Shown piece after piece: positions 54,404 to 63,681 of a DNA stretch of 64,000 bases. The translations under genes and the position numbers were made by a program. The stretch is taken from assembly GCF_000230835.1 (NCBI RefSeq), contig NZ_CM001240.1:1744501-1808500 (forward strand). The letters run 5' to 3'. The stretch comes from Clostridium sp. DL-VIII. GTDB lineage: Bacteria; Bacillota; Clostridia; Clostridiales; Clostridiaceae. Within the stretch, counting starts at the first letter, position 1. The number at the start of each line of letters is the position of its first letter. Below the pieces are notes generated by a model, which was given only the letters and a program-made list of their open reading frames with translations, was not told the DNA's origin and ran no database searches.

Positions 54404-55342
54404 GTGGAAAAAAATAGAGTGTGTGAACTGTTAAAGATAAAATATCCAATATTTCAAGGAGCTATGGCAAGAATTGCAGATGCTTCTTTGGCTTCAGCAG
54501 TAAGTGAGGCAGGCGGCCTTGGAATAATAACAGGAGCAGCACCAACTGAGTGGGTAAGAGAGCAAATACAAAAAACTAAAAAGATGACGGATAAACCATT
54601 TGGAGTAAATATAATGCTAATGTCAGAAAATGCTGAAGAAATAGCAGACCTTGTATGTGAAGAAGGCGTACCAGTTGTTACAACAGGTGCAGGCAGTCCA
54701 GGAAAGTATATGGAAAAGTGGAAATCTCATGGCATAAAAGTTATACCAGTAGTTGCTTCAGTTGCTTTAGCTAAGAGAATGGAAAAAGCAGGCGCAGATG
54801 CAATTATAGCAGAAGGAACTGAATCAGGCGGACATGTAGGAGAAGTGACTACAATGGCATTAGTTCCACAAGTAGTTGATGCAGTTGAAATACCAGTGAT
54901 AGCTGCAGGCGGAATTGGTGATGGAAGAGGAGTTGCAGCGTCATTCATGCTAGGAGCTGAAGGTATTCAGATTGGAACAAGATTCTTAGTTGCTAAAGAA
55001 TGTACAATACATCAAAACTATAAAGATAAAGTATTAGCAGCAAAAGACAGAGATACAGAAGTGACAGGAAGAGGCACAGGCCATCCAGTTAGAGTACTTA
55101 GAAATAAGCTTGCAAGAACTTATTTACAATTAGAAAAAGATGGAGCACCAATTGAAGAAATAGAAAAAATCGGTGTAGGTGCATTAAGAAAAGCAGTTGA
55201 AGGTGATGTGGATAATGGATCACTTATGTCAGGACAAATTGCAGGACTTATTTGTAAAGAGCAAACATGTAAAGAAATAATTGAAGAACTATTTAGTGAA
55301 GCAGAAGGATTATTTGGAAAATTTGGAGGGAAACATGAATAG
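54404..55342 (+). CDS. fabK: Enoyl-ACP reductase II (FMN type)
   Basis: Carries out the last reduction of each elongation cycle with NAD(P)H and FMN. The 312-residue TIM-barrel protein belongs to the 2-nitropropane dioxygenase-like group, with [12 protein letters not shown] near the start, [13 protein letters not shown] [11 protein letters not shown] near residue 90, [11 protein letters not shown] near 140, and [13 protein letters not shown] near 167. Start GTG after GGAGGA. It is the only enoyl reductase gene in this cluster, so the cluster would be expected to resist FabI inhibitors such as triclosan. Its stop overlaps fabD. Confidence 0.95.
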   Translation: MEKNRVCELLKIKYPIFQGAMARIADASLASAVSEAGGLGIITGAAPTEWVREQIQKTKKMTDKPFGVNIMLMSENAEEIADLVCEEGVPVVTTGAGSPGKYMEKWKSHGIKVIPVVASVALAKRMEKAGADAIIAEGTESGGHVGEVTTMALVPQVVDAVEIPVIAAGGIGDGRGVAASFMLGAEGIQIGTRFLVAKECTIHQNYKDKVLAAKDRDTEVTGRGTGHPVRVLRNKLARTYLQLEKDGAPIEEIEKIGVGALRKAVEGDVDNGSLMSGQIAGLICKEQTCKEIIEELFSEAEGLFGKFGGKHE

Positions 55343-56273
55343 TAAGAAAACCGCATTTCTTTTTCCAGGCCAAGGAGCTCAAACTATTGGAATGGCAAAA
55401 GAACTTTGTGAAAATATACCAGAATGTAACGAGCTTTTAGAGCGCAGTGAAGAAATATTAAAAATGCCTATCAAAAAAATGATGTTTGAGGGGCCAGAGG
55501 AACTGTTAACAGCAACTGAAAATGCGCAGCCAACTATTCTTGTAGCATCTCTTATTGCATTAAAAGCCTTAGAGATAAATGGAATCGAAGCAGATTATAC
55601 TGCAGGTCTTAGCTTAGGAGAATATGGATCGCTAATTTATGGAGGAGCTCTTTCATTAGAAGAAGGATTATTACTTATAAAAGAAAGAGGAAGAATCATG
55701 GGCAGCGCTTTACCAGAGGGACTAGGTAAAATGGCAGCTATATTAAAATTAGATGATGAAAAGTTAAAGGAACTATTAGATAGAGCCAGTGCTTTTGGCG
55801 TAGTAGAAGGTGCTAATTATAATTGCCCAGGGCAAGTAGTTATTTCAGGTGAAAATAATGCAATAGATGAAGCAGTTAAAATTGCAAAAGAATTAGGAGG
55901 CCTTGGAAAAGCACTTAAAGTCAGCGGTCCATTCCACAGTTCACTTCTTGAATCTGCAAGTGAAGAATTTTATAATACTATAAAGACAGTTGACATTAAG
56001 AAGTTTAATAAGGTAGTATATTCAAATGTTAAGGGATTACCTTATGAAGAAGGCGACGATATTAAGGAATTATTAAAGAGACATATAAGAACGTCTGTAC
56101 TTTTTGAAAAGACTATAAGAGACATGATAGATAAAGGCGTAGATACATTTATTGAAGTAGGTCCAGGAAAAGCACTTAGAGGCTTCGTTAAGAAAATAGA
56201 TAAGGATGCAGCACTTTTAAATGTAGAAGATATGGAATCATTAAAAAACACAATTAATTCAGTTAACAGTTAA
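55335..56273 (+). CDS. fabD: Malonyl-CoA:ACP transacylase
   Basis: Transfers malonyl from CoA to ACP. The 312-residue protein has the nucleophile Ser93 in GLSLGEY and the catalytic His in GPFHSS near 203, with FLFPGQGAQ near the start. The ATG overlaps the fabK stop by eight bases, with GGAGGG upstream. Its last codons lie within a two-hairpin repeat, so the C-terminal NSVNS residues are encoded by repeat sequence. Confidence 0.95.
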   Translation: MNSKKTAFLFPGQGAQTIGMAKELCENIPECNELLERSEEILKMPIKKMMFEGPEELLTATENAQPTILVASLIALKALEINGIEADYTAGLSLGEYGSLIYGGALSLEEGLLLIKERGRIMGSALPEGLGKMAAILKLDDEKLKELLDRASAFGVVEGANYNCPGQVVISGENNAIDEAVKIAKELGGLGKALKVSGPFHSSLLESASEEFYNTIKTVDIKKFNKVVYSNVKGLPYEEGDDIKELLKRHIRTSVLFEKTIRDMIDKGVDTFIEVGPGKALRGFVKKIDKDAALLNVEDMESLKNTINSVNS

Positions 56274-56384
56274 CTATTTACAGTTGAAGGAAGAACACAG
56301 TGTCGGAGTTCTAAAATACATTTTTCAAATTCCTTTGGTATTTGTTCCGAAACTGTGAACTAATCATTGTAAACTGTAAACTGT
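56260..56384. repeat. Two-hairpin palindromic repeat, copy 5 (fabD-fabG)
   Basis: The 5' arm CAGTTAACAGTTAAC overlaps the last four codons and stop of fabD. The 3' arm is CTGTGAACTAATCATTGTAAACTG. Inside are a GAAC/GTTC hairpin (near 56293) and an AAATTCC/TGGTATTT hairpin (near 56327). It leaves only a short space before the fabG binding site. Confidence 0.75.
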
Positions 56385-56399
56385 CGAAAGGGGATTTTT

Positions 56400-57140
56400 A
56401 TGTTAAAAGGAAAATGTGCTATTATCACAGGTGCATCAAGAGGAATAGGAAGAGCAATAGCTTTAAAACTTGCTTCTCTTGGAGCTAATATCGTTATAAA
56501 TTATAGAAGTAATGAAAAAGAAGCATTAGACGTTGAAAATGAAATAAAAGGCATGGGCGTTGAAACCTTATGTATAAAAGGAGATATTTCTAAATCAGAA
56601 GAAGTAGAAAACATTGTAGCGTCTGCTAAAGAAAAATTTGGAACAATAGATATCATGGTAAATAATGCAGGAATCACAAAAGATGGATTACTACTTAGAA
56701 TGAAGGAAGAAGATTTCGATAGCGTTATTGATGTAAATTTAAAAGGTGTATTTAATTGTTTAAAGGCAATAACTCCAGTCATGATAAAACAAAAACAAGG
56801 AAAGATAATAAATCTTTCTTCAGTAGTTGGAATTACAGGTAATGCAGGGCAAGTTAATTATGCTGCATCAAAAGCAGGAGTAATCGGAATGACTAAATCT
56901 CTTGCAAAAGAAGTTGGTTCTAGAGGGATTACTGTAAATGCAGTTGCGCCAGGATATATTGAAACAGATATGACAGAATCCTTAGGAGAAAAATATAAAG
57001 AAGAAATGAAGAAAAACATACCACTTAAAAGACTTGGAACAGCAAATGATGTAGCTGAAGCTGTAGCATTTTTAGCTAGCGAAGGTGCAAATTATGTTAC
57101 AGGCCAAGTGATTCAAGTTGATGGCGGAATGTTAATGTAA
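56400..57140 (+). CDS. fabG: 3-oxoacyl-ACP reductase
   Basis: NADPH-dependent reduction of 3-oxoacyl-ACP. The 246-residue short-chain dehydrogenase has the TGASRGIGRA cofactor motif at residues 10-19, NNAG near 86, the catalytic Ser near 138 and YAASKAG near 151. The binding site GAAAGGGG precedes the ATG. fabF follows with an 18-base gap. Confidence 0.96.
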   Translation: MLKGKCAIITGASRGIGRAIALKLASLGANIVINYRSNEKEALDVENEIKGMGVETLCIKGDISKSEEVENIVASAKEKFGTIDIMVNNAGITKDGLLLRMKEEDFDSVIDVNLKGVFNCLKAITPVMIKQKQGKIINLSSVVGITGNAGQVNYAASKAGVIGMTKSLAKEVGSRGITVNAVAPGYIETDMTESLGEKYKEEMKKNIPLKRLGTANDVAEAVAFLASEGANYVTGQVIQVDGGMLM

Positions 57141-57158
57141 CGGAGGAAGAATTAATTT

Positions 57159-58394
57159 ATGGAAAGAAGAGTTGTTATAACGGGTATGGGAGCTTTAACT
57201 CCTATAGGAAATGATGTTAATTCATTTTGGAATAATGCAAGAAATGGAAAATCAGGAATAGATTTTATAACTTTAATAGATCAAGACTTAGTAGATGTGA
57301 AAATTGCTGCAGAAGTAAAGGGGTTTGATCCGGAGACTTTAATAGGTAAAAAAGAGTCAAAGAGATTAGATAGATTTGCACAATTTGCATTAGTAGCATC
57401 AGATGAGGCAATAAAAGATTCAGGAATAGATTTAGAAAAAGAAAATCTAGATAGATTTGGTGTAATGTTAGGATCAGGAATCGGTGGGTTCCAGACAATA
57501 GAAGATGAATGCAGCAAACTTGCAACTGGAAAGTCAAGGAGAGTATCTCCATTTTTTGTTCCAATGGCAATAGTAAACCTAGGAGCAGGAAATGTTGCGA
57601 TTAAATACGGACTTAAAGGGCCATGTACATCAGCAGTAACTGCATGTGCAACAGGAACAAACAATATTGGTGATGCATTTAGAACTATAAAACATGGTTA
57701 TGCGGATGTAATGCTTGCAGGTGGAGCAGAAGCCCCTATAACTAGACTTGGCGTTACAGGCTTTAACAGCATGAAAGCTTTAAATACTAGTAATGATCCG
57801 TCAAAGGCTTCCACACCTTTTGATAAAAACAGAGGAGGCTTTGTCATTGCAGAAGGTGCAGGTGTTGTAATACTTGAATCTTTAGAACATGCAGAGGCAA
57901 GAGGCGCAAATATAATAGCAGAAGTTGTTGGTTATGGTTCAACTTGTGATGCATATCACATTACTTCACCAGATCCAGAAGGAGAAGGTGCTGCAAGAGC
58001 TATGAAGGATGCTATAGAAGAAGCAGGAATTAAACCTTCAGATGTTTCATATATTAATGCTCATGGAACTTCAACAGAATTAAATGATAAGTTTGAAACT
58101 TTTGCAATTAAGAAAGTTTTTAAAGAAGAGGCTTATAATGTCCCTATATCATCAACAAAATCTATGACAGGACATTTACTTGGAGCTGCTGGAGCAATTG
58201 AAGCAATAGCATGTGCTAAGGCTCTTCAGGAAGGATTTATTCCGCCTACAATTGGGTATAAAACAAAAGATGAAGAATTAGATTTAGACTATGTTCCTAA
58301 TGTTGGAAGAAAGCAGGAGTTAGAATATACACTTTCTAATTCATTAGGGTTTGGCGGACATAATGCAACATTACTTTTAAAGAAGTGGAAATAG
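57159..58394 (+). CDS. fabF: Beta-ketoacyl-ACP synthase II
   Basis: Chain elongation by condensation of acyl-ACP with malonyl-ACP. The 411-residue protein has the nucleophile Cys163 in TACATGTNN, and the two histidines in NAHGTST near 302 and GHLLGAAG near 338. The start follows GGAGGAAG. It is the last fab condensing enzyme before the biotin carboxylase genes; a structured gap separates it from accB. Confidence 0.96.
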   Translation: MERRVVITGMGALTPIGNDVNSFWNNARNGKSGIDFITLIDQDLVDVKIAAEVKGFDPETLIGKKESKRLDRFAQFALVASDEAIKDSGIDLEKENLDRFGVMLGSGIGGFQTIEDECSKLATGKSRRVSPFFVPMAIVNLGAGNVAIKYGLKGPCTSAVTACATGTNNIGDAFRTIKHGYADVMLAGGAEAPITRLGVTGFNSMKALNTSNDPSKASTPFDKNRGGFVIAEGAGVVILESLEHAEARGANIIAEVVGYGSTCDAYHITSPDPEGEGAARAMKDAIEEAGIKPSDVSYINAHGTSTELNDKFETFAIKKVFKEEAYNVPISSTKSMTGHLLGAAGAIEAIACAKALQEGFIPPTIGYKTKDEELDLDYVPNVGRKQELEYTLSNSLGFGGHNATLLLKKWK

Positions 58395-58546
58395 TTTATT
58401 TAGTTAACAAATTATAGTTAACAGTTTATAATAAGTTAATGGGGAAATTTCAAGGAGAAAATTTTAAGGACGAAATGTAAAATTTGAAATTTTCTTTTAG
58501 AAATTATAAAATTAATAATTATTACTTATTAAAATGTTACATAAAT

Positions 58547-58604
58547 TTTATGCCAGAAAGGAGATAGTATTTATTTATGAAATATTATCTCCATAGTATG
58601 GCAT
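58547..58604 (+). other. Extended hairpin in the fabF-accB gap
   Basis: GGAGATAgTATTT (58560-58572) pairs with AAATAtTATCTCC (58580-58592) and an outer ATGCC (58550-58554) pairs with GGCAT (58600-58604). It lies 56 bases before the accB start, with no T-tract, so it could mark processing, stability or attenuation within the operon. TTAAC-type repeat arms occur near 58400-58435. Confidence 0.6.
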
Positions 58605-58659
58605 GAAATTATTTGGCATACTTATTGCTTTAGGTAATTATTTAGAGGAGGATATTTTT

Positions 58660-59151
58660 ATGGAATTTGAAAAGATTAAAGAGCTTATTAAATTGGTGGA
58701 TTCGTCAAGCTTAGCATTTTTTGAGCTTCAAAGTGGTAATGATCATATTAAGATGGATAAATCATTAGTAAGAGGAGTGGCTGATAATACAAGTAATTTA
58801 GTAAGTACATCAAGCAGTCCTGTTATTTCAAAAGAAAAAGTAGAAAATGCAGTTGTAGAAAAAGAAGAAATCGTGGTTACTGAAAAAGAGACAGTTATAG
58901 ATGATAAAGATATAAGCGTTATAACTGCTCCTATGGTAGGAACATTTTATTCTTCAGCTTCACCAGAAAGCAAACCTTTCGTAGAAATTGGAGGTACAGT
59001 TTCTAAGGGAAAGGTTATTTGTATTATTGAAGCAATGAAACTTATGAATGAAATAGAAAGCGAATTTAACGGAACAATTGTTGAGCGTTTAGTTAATGAC
59101 GGGGATATGGTAGAATATGGTCAGCCATTATTCAAGATTAAGGAGGTATAG
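58660..59151 (+). CDS. accB: Biotin carboxyl carrier protein of acetyl-CoA carboxylase
   Basis: Carries biotin between the carboxylase and transferase of acetyl-CoA carboxylase. The 163-residue protein has a C-terminal biotinyl domain (about 88-163) with Lys127 in IIEAMKLMNE as the biotin site, a linker rich in Val and Glu, and the N-terminal helices that contact AccC. The start is the ATG preceded by AGAGGAGG; an in-frame ATG 57 bases upstream overlaps the hairpin and has no site. Confidence 0.95.
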   Translation: MEFEKIKELIKLVDSSSLAFFELQSGNDHIKMDKSLVRGVADNTSNLVSTSSSPVISKEKVENAVVEKEEIVVTEKETVIDDKDISVITAPMVGTFYSSASPESKPFVEIGGTVSKGKVICIIEAMKLMNEIESEFNGTIVERLVNDGDMVEYGQPLFKIKEV

Positions 59152-59154
59152 GAA

Positions 59155-59583
59155 GTGCTTGATATAAATGAGATAAAAAAAATTATACCTCATAGATATC
59201 CTATGTTATTAATAGACAGAGTAACAGAAATGGATGTAAATGAAAAGAAATTTGTAAGAGGATACAAAAATGTATCTGCTAATGAAGCGTTCTTTCAAGG
59301 TCATTATCCTGAAGAACCAATTATGCCGGGAGTACTTCAAGTTGAAGCATTAGCTCAAGCTGGTGCAGTTGCACTTCTTTCTATGGAACAATTTAAAGGT
59401 AAGACTCCATTATTTGCAGGAACCAATAAAGTAAGATTTAAGAATAAGGTAGTACCAGGAGATAAGCTGGATTTATACTGCGAAATTATAAAGATTAAAG
59501 GTTCTATAGGAATAGGTCAGGGAGTAGCATCAGTTGATGGGAAGACAGTTTGCGAAGCAGAAATACTTTTCGCTATAGGGTAG
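59155..59583 (+). CDS. fabZ: 3-hydroxyacyl-ACP dehydratase
   Basis: Dehydrates 3-hydroxyacyl-ACP to trans-2-enoyl-ACP. The 142-residue hot-dog-fold protein has the catalytic His50 in FQGHYP and Glu64 in LQVEAL, separated by 14 residues as in E. coli FabZ. The start is GTG with AGGAGG about eight bases upstream, inside the 3' end of the accB region. It sits between accB and accC as in other Firmicute clusters. Confidence 0.95.
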   Translation: MLDINEIKKIIPHRYPMLLIDRVTEMDVNEKKFVRGYKNVSANEAFFQGHYPEEPIMPGVLQVEALAQAGAVALLSMEQFKGKTPLFAGTNKVRFKNKVVPGDKLDLYCEIIKIKGSIGIGQGVASVDGKTVCEAEILFAIG

Positions 59584-59592
59584 GTGATAGGA

Positions 59593-60948
59593 ATGTTAAA
59601 GAAAGTGCTAATTGCTAATAGAGGCGAAATCGCAGTTAGAATAATAAGAGCATGTAGAGAAATGGGGATAAGCACAGTTGCTGTTTATTCTGAAATAGAT
59701 AAAGAAGCGCTTCATACTCAGCTTGCAGATGAAGCTGTATGTATTGGGTCTGCAATGCCAAAAGATAGTTATTTAAACATAACAAACATTTTAAGCGCAT
59801 GTGTTTTAACCGGTGCTGATGCCATACATCCTGGTTTTGGTTTTTTATCAGAAAATCCAAAGTTTGCAAAGATGTGTAAGCAATGCAACATTAAATTTAT
59901 AGGACCTGACTATGAAACAATTGAGCTTATGGGAAATAAGGCTAAAGCAAGAGAGATTATGAAAGCTTCAGGAGTACCAGTAGTTCCTGGTTACGAAGGT
60001 GAAATAAGAAATGAGGACCATGCTTTAGAAATTGCTAAAGGGATTGGTTATCCAATAATGATAAAAGCATCAGCAGGGGGCGGTGGAAAGGGAATAAGAA
60101 TCGCAACCAATGATGAAGAATTTTTAATGGGCTTCAAGACTGCTAAAGCAGAAGCAAGAGCCTGCTTTGGAGATGATTCTTTATATATAGAGAAATTCGT
60201 TCAAAAGCCAAAGCATATTGAATTCCAAATATTAGCTGATGAACACGGAAATGTGGTACATTTATGTGAGAGAGAATGCTCAATGCAGAGAAAGAACCAA
60301 AAGGTTTTAGAGGAAGCACCATCAAATGTATTAACAGAAGAGTTAAGAGCTAAGATGGGTGAGATTGCAAAGAAAGCAGCTAGTGCAGTAAATTACAAAA
60401 ATGCCGGAACTATAGAATTTCTATTTGATAGAGATAATAACTTCTATTTTATGGAGATGAATACAAGAATTCAAGTAGAACATCCAATTACTGAAATGAT
60501 TACAGGAATAGATTTAGTAAAAGAACAATTAAAAATAGCATCAGGAGAAAAGTTGAATTTTACTCAAGAAGATATAAAAATTAAAGGTCATGCAATAGAA
60601 TGTAGAGTTAATGCAGAAGATCCAGAACACGATTTTAGACCATGTCCAGGAGTAATAAATGAACTTTGTGTTCCAGGTGGTATGGGAGTAAGAATTGATT
60701 CGGCAATATTCTGCGGATATAAAATTCCACATTGTTATGATTCGATGATAGCTAAATTAATAACTTTTGGCAATAATAGAGATGAAGCAATAGTTAAAAT
60801 GAATAGAGCATTATCAGAATTTGCAGTAGGTGGAGTAAAGACTAATATTAATTTTGAATTATCAATACTTGAAACTAAAGAATTCTTAGAAGGTGATTAT
60901 GATACCTCATTTTTAGCGGAAAAGATGGTGAAGAAGGATGTCTCTTAA
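59593..60948 (+). CDS. accC: Biotin carboxylase subunit of acetyl-CoA carboxylase
   Basis: ATP-dependent carboxylation of the biotin on AccB. The 451-residue ATP-grasp protein starts [18 protein letters not shown], with [12 protein letters not shown] near 155-166 and [14 protein letters not shown] near 285. The ATG is preferred to an in-frame GTG nine bases upstream, because AGGTGAT lies between the two. Its stop overlaps the accD start by 11 bases. Confidence 0.96.
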   Translation: MLKKVLIANRGEIAVRIIRACREMGISTVAVYSEIDKEALHTQLADEAVCIGSAMPKDSYLNITNILSACVLTGADAIHPGFGFLSENPKFAKMCKQCNIKFIGPDYETIELMGNKAKAREIMKASGVPVVPGYEGEIRNEDHALEIAKGIGYPIMIKASAGGGGKGIRIATNDEEFLMGFKTAKAEARACFGDDSLYIEKFVQKPKHIEFQILADEHGNVVHLCERECSMQRKNQKVLEEAPSNVLTEELRAKMGEIAKKAASAVNYKNAGTIEFLFDRDNNFYFMEMNTRIQVEHPITEMITGIDLVKEQLKIASGEKLNFTQEDIKIKGHAIECRVNAEDPEHDFRPCPGVINELCVPGGMGVRIDSAIFCGYKIPHCYDSMIAKLITFGNNRDEAIVKMNRALSEFAVGGVKTNINFELSILETKEFLEGDYDTSFLAEKMVKKDVS

Positions 60949-61813
60949 AGATTTATTTATAAAAAAACCACAATATGCAACCATCAAAAGTTCAGTTATT
61001 AGGAATGATAAACCACAAGAAAAACCTAATATACCATCAGGAATGTGGATAAAATGTGAGAAATGTAATACTATGATTTATGCTGAGGATTTAGAAAATT
61101 CTAAGCATGTTTGCACTAATTGTGGCCATCATTTTAGAATAAATGCAAAAGAAAGAATAAAGGTATTCTTTGATAAGGATACTTTTAAGGAATTTTTGAA
61201 AGATTTAAAAACCACTAATCCATTGGAATTCAAAGGTTATGAAGAAAAATTAAAAAGCACTAAGACAGACAGTACAGAAGCAGTTGTTACTGGAGTTGGA
61301 AAAGTAAATGGAATAGAAGTTGCATGTGCAATTATGGATAGTTTCTTTATGATGGGAAGCATGGGTACTGTAGTTGGAGAAAAAATTACAAGACTTGTAG
61401 AATATGCTACAGAAAATAAACTTCCAGTTATAATTTTTACAACCTCAGGCGGTGCCAGAATGCAGGAAGGGATTTTTTCACTTATGCAGATGGCTAAAAT
61501 AAGTGCAGCTCTTGCAAAACATGATGAAGCAGGTCTTTTATATATTTCTGTATTAACAGACCCTACGACTGGCGGTGTAACAGCAAGTTTTGCAATGGAA
61601 GGCGATATTATTTTAAGTGAACCAAATGCCTTGGTTGGATTTGCAGGAAGAAGAGTAATTGAAAATACAATTAAAGAAAGCCTGCCAGATAATTTTCAAA
61701 CTGCTGAATTTTTACTTGAAAAAGGTTTTGTAGATAGCATTGTTGAAAGAAAAAATATGAGAGCATGCATATATAAAATTCTTATTTTACATGGAGTGAG
61801 AAGTTATGGATAA
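60938..61813 (+). CDS. accD: Acetyl-CoA carboxylase, carboxyltransferase beta subunit
   Basis: Transfers carboxyl from biotin to acetyl-CoA, with AccA. The 291-residue protein has the N-terminal four-cysteine zinc ribbon (two CxxC pairs near residues 36-58, CEKC and CTNC) and the crotonase-fold domain with [12 protein letters not shown] near 165 and [13 protein letters not shown] near 207. The ATG overlaps the end of accC, and its own stop overlaps accA, which points to coupled translation of the complex. Confidence 0.96.
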   Translation: MSLKDLFIKKPQYATIKSSVIRNDKPQEKPNIPSGMWIKCEKCNTMIYAEDLENSKHVCTNCGHHFRINAKERIKVFFDKDTFKEFLKDLKTTNPLEFKGYEEKLKSTKTDSTEAVVTGVGKVNGIEVACAIMDSFFMMGSMGTVVGEKITRLVEYATENKLPVIIFTTSGGARMQEGIFSLMQMAKISAALAKHDEAGLLYISVLTDPTTGGVTASFAMEGDIILSEPNALVGFAGRRVIENTIKESLPDNFQTAEFLLEKGFVDSIVERKNMRACIYKILILHGVRSYG

Positions 61814-62624
61814 AGAATTTATAAAAATAAGTGTAACACCATGGGAAAGTGTTGAAATAGCAAGACACAAAGACAGACCAACAGGAAAATTCTACATTGA
61901 AACTATTTTCAAGGATTTTATTGAATTTCATGGCGATAGAAGCTTTGGAGATGATAAAGCTGTAATTGGCGGAATTGCATCATTTAATGATATAAGTGTT
62001 ACAGTTATAGCAATTACAAAAGGAAACAACACAGCTGAAAATATAGAGAGAAACTTTGGAATGCCAAATCCGGAAGGATATAGAAAAGCATTAAGACTTA
62101 TGAAGCAGGCTGAAAAATTTAAGAGACCTGTCATCTGTTTTGTAGATACGCCAGGTGCATTTCCTGGGCTTGGAGCAGAAGAAAGAGGGCAAGGTCAAGC
62201 TATAGCAAATAATCTTTTTGAATTAAGCAGATTAAAGACTCCAATAATATCTATTTTAGCAGGTGAAGGCGGAAGTGGCGGAGCACTCGCTTTAGCAGTT
62301 GCTGATAAAGTGTTTATGTTGGAACACTCAATATATTCAATTTTATCACCAGAAGGATTTGCATCTATTTTATGGAAGGATGCAAGCCGTGCAAAAGAAG
62401 CAGCATCAGTTATGAAAATTACAGCTAAAGATTTAAAAGATTTTGGAATAATAGATGATATAATAAAAGAACCTAGAGGCGGCGCTCATAAAAATCAGAT
62501 TAAAACAGCAGAAGCAATTAAGAAGACAATTGCAAGTGCGCTTCAGGAATTAAGAGAAAAAGATTTAAACACTTTAATTGAAGATAGATATGATAAATTT
62601 AGAAAAATGGGAAACTTTTATTAA
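61806..62624 (+). CDS. accA: Acetyl-CoA carboxylase, carboxyltransferase alpha subunit
   Basis: The partner of AccD in the carboxyltransferase. The 272-residue protein is of the short clostridial type, with [20 protein letters not shown] near 40-60, [19 protein letters not shown] near 113-131 and the oxyanion [10 protein letters not shown] near 153-162. The start overlaps the accD stop by eight bases. It ends the fatty-acid cluster, with a probable terminator directly downstream. Confidence 0.96.
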   Translation: MDKEFIKISVTPWESVEIARHKDRPTGKFYIETIFKDFIEFHGDRSFGDDKAVIGGIASFNDISVTVIAITKGNNTAENIERNFGMPNPEGYRKALRLMKQAEKFKRPVICFVDTPGAFPGLGAEERGQGQAIANNLFELSRLKTPIISILAGEGGSGGALALAVADKVFMLEHSIYSILSPEGFASILWKDASRAKEAASVMKITAKDLKDFGIIDDIIKEPRGGAHKNQIKTAEAIKKTIASALQELREKDLNTLIEDRYDKFRKMGNFY

Positions 62625-62647
62625 TAAGAACTAATATGTTATATATG

Positions 62648-62685
62648 AAGGTATGCACTAATTATGTGTGTGCCTTATTTTTATT
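62648..62685 (+). terminator. Probable terminator of the fab/acc operon
   Basis: AAGGTATGC (62648-62656) pairs with GTGTGCCTT (62668-62676) over nine positions, three of them G-T, and is followed by ATTTTTATTTT. Directly downstream, the inverse of the AGGCACATGAAA motif appears (62685-62696). Confidence 0.6.
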
Positions 62686-62797
62686 TTCATGTGCCTAAAT
62701 TTTATTTTATATATACAATTAGAAGCATATAATATTGATTAATAAAGAGAGAACTTATGTGTTATACTTAAATAATAAAGTGAGGTGCTTAAAGCTT

Positions 62798-63211
62798 ATG
62801 GAAAGTAATAGTACAAAGGTTGCAAAAATTGCTACTAGAATGGCTATATGCGATAGACATGAAGAAGAACATTTAAAAAAATTTTATAGTGAAAAAGGAA
62901 TAAAGGTAACAGCCGTAAATATAGGTGGGAATATTAATTCATCAGTATCAAAAATTCTTGAAAGTGCATTAGTTGCAGCAAAAAGAAATGAGCTCATAAG
63001 AGAAGAACATCTGCATGAAGGAGCTGTCATTGGTGCAACCAGAGATGCAATAATTCAAATTTCAGAGCGAGCTAATGGCTTGAATGTTGGAGGCAAAATT
63101 GGAATAGCAAGAGGCGGAGAGCATATATCGGTATGTATATTTTTAAATATTGGATTATTACATCTAGATGAAATAGTTATAGGAATAGGGCATAGAGCAT
63201 TACCATTATGA
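62798..63211 (+). CDS. HutP family RNA-binding protein
   Basis: A 137-residue protein of the HutP family. In Bacillus HutP binds the hut mRNA with histidine and Mg2+ and prevents termination. The signatures KVAKIATRMAICDRHEEE near the start, GAVIGATRDAIIQISERANGLNVGGKIGIARGGEHISVC near 75-115 and GLLHLDEIVIGIGHRA at the end are clear, including the Mg and histidine-binding residues. The start is the ATG after GTGAGGTG. No hut genes are near, so the RNA target here is unknown. Confidence 0.88.
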   Translation: MESNSTKVAKIATRMAICDRHEEEHLKKFYSEKGIKVTAVNIGGNINSSVSKILESALVAAKRNELIREEHLHEGAVIGATRDAIIQISERANGLNVGGKIGIARGGEHISVCIFLNIGLLHLDEIVIGIGHRALPL

Positions 63212-63323
63212 GTCTAAGTATATTTTCCTTTTTAAATTGTAGAAAAAATGGTAGAGAAATATTGAATCATAGAACACTATTTGGATAAAATTTGAAAATA
63301 TTATTAATAAATTAAAATGAAAT

Positions 63324-63366
63324 AAAAATTCAGCAGTGAGAAACAATCTTGTTGCTGAATTTTTTG
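63324..63366 (+). terminator. Terminator after the HutP gene
   Basis: AAAAATTCAGCA (63324-63335) pairs with TGCTGAATTTTT (63353-63364), ending in a run of T. Confidence 0.85.
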
Positions 63367-63486
63367 ATTGCACTTATTATATAAAATGTGGGGTAAAGAT
63401 AGGGAATCATTGAAAAATCAGAAATATAATACTATTTAAATGGTGGAAATTAATTGTAGAAAAAGTTTATTAAAATTCAAGAGTTT

Positions 63487-63517
63487 TTGTCAAAAGATAA
63501 ATGTTTTATGATATAAT
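63487..63517 (+). promoter_or_regulatory. Promoter of the polysaccharide genes
   Basis: TGATATAAT (63509-63517) is an extended -10 element, with TTGTCA at 63487-63492, 19 bases upstream. It precedes the 12-codon ORF by about 50 bases and the wzz-type gene by about 165 bases. The remainder of this roughly 470-base gap holds the HutP terminator. Confidence 0.6.
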
Positions 63518-63566
63518 GTTAATTGGTAAAAAAATAGACAAGTTATTAAAAATTAGGGGGATAAGT

Positions 63567-63605
63567 ATGAGGAAGGAAATTAATTTAGAAGTATATATCA
63601 GCTAA
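63567..63605 (+). CDS. 12-codon ORF, possible leader peptide
   Basis: A short ORF encoding MRKEINLEVYIS has an excellent binding site, AGGGGG six bases before its ATG, and lies between the promoter and the Wzz-type gene. It could be a regulatory leader or a small peptide. No terminator or attenuator hairpin was found after it, so its role is unclear. Confidence 0.4.
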   Translation: MRKEINLEVYIS

Positions 63606-63681
63606 TCATATTATTGTAAATAATATTTAATGAAGGCAAATGTGAATCTAAAATATAATAAATATGGAGAGAGTTTGACGA

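Noticed and set aside
57265..57664. Minus-strand frames inside fabF
   Set aside because: They are antisense shadows with no start signals, opposite a conserved gene with intact catalytic residues.
58603..58659. Longer accB start
   Set aside because: The in-frame ATG lies in the hairpin, has no binding site, and adds a non-conserved hydrophobic stretch. AGAGGAGG precedes the later ATG.
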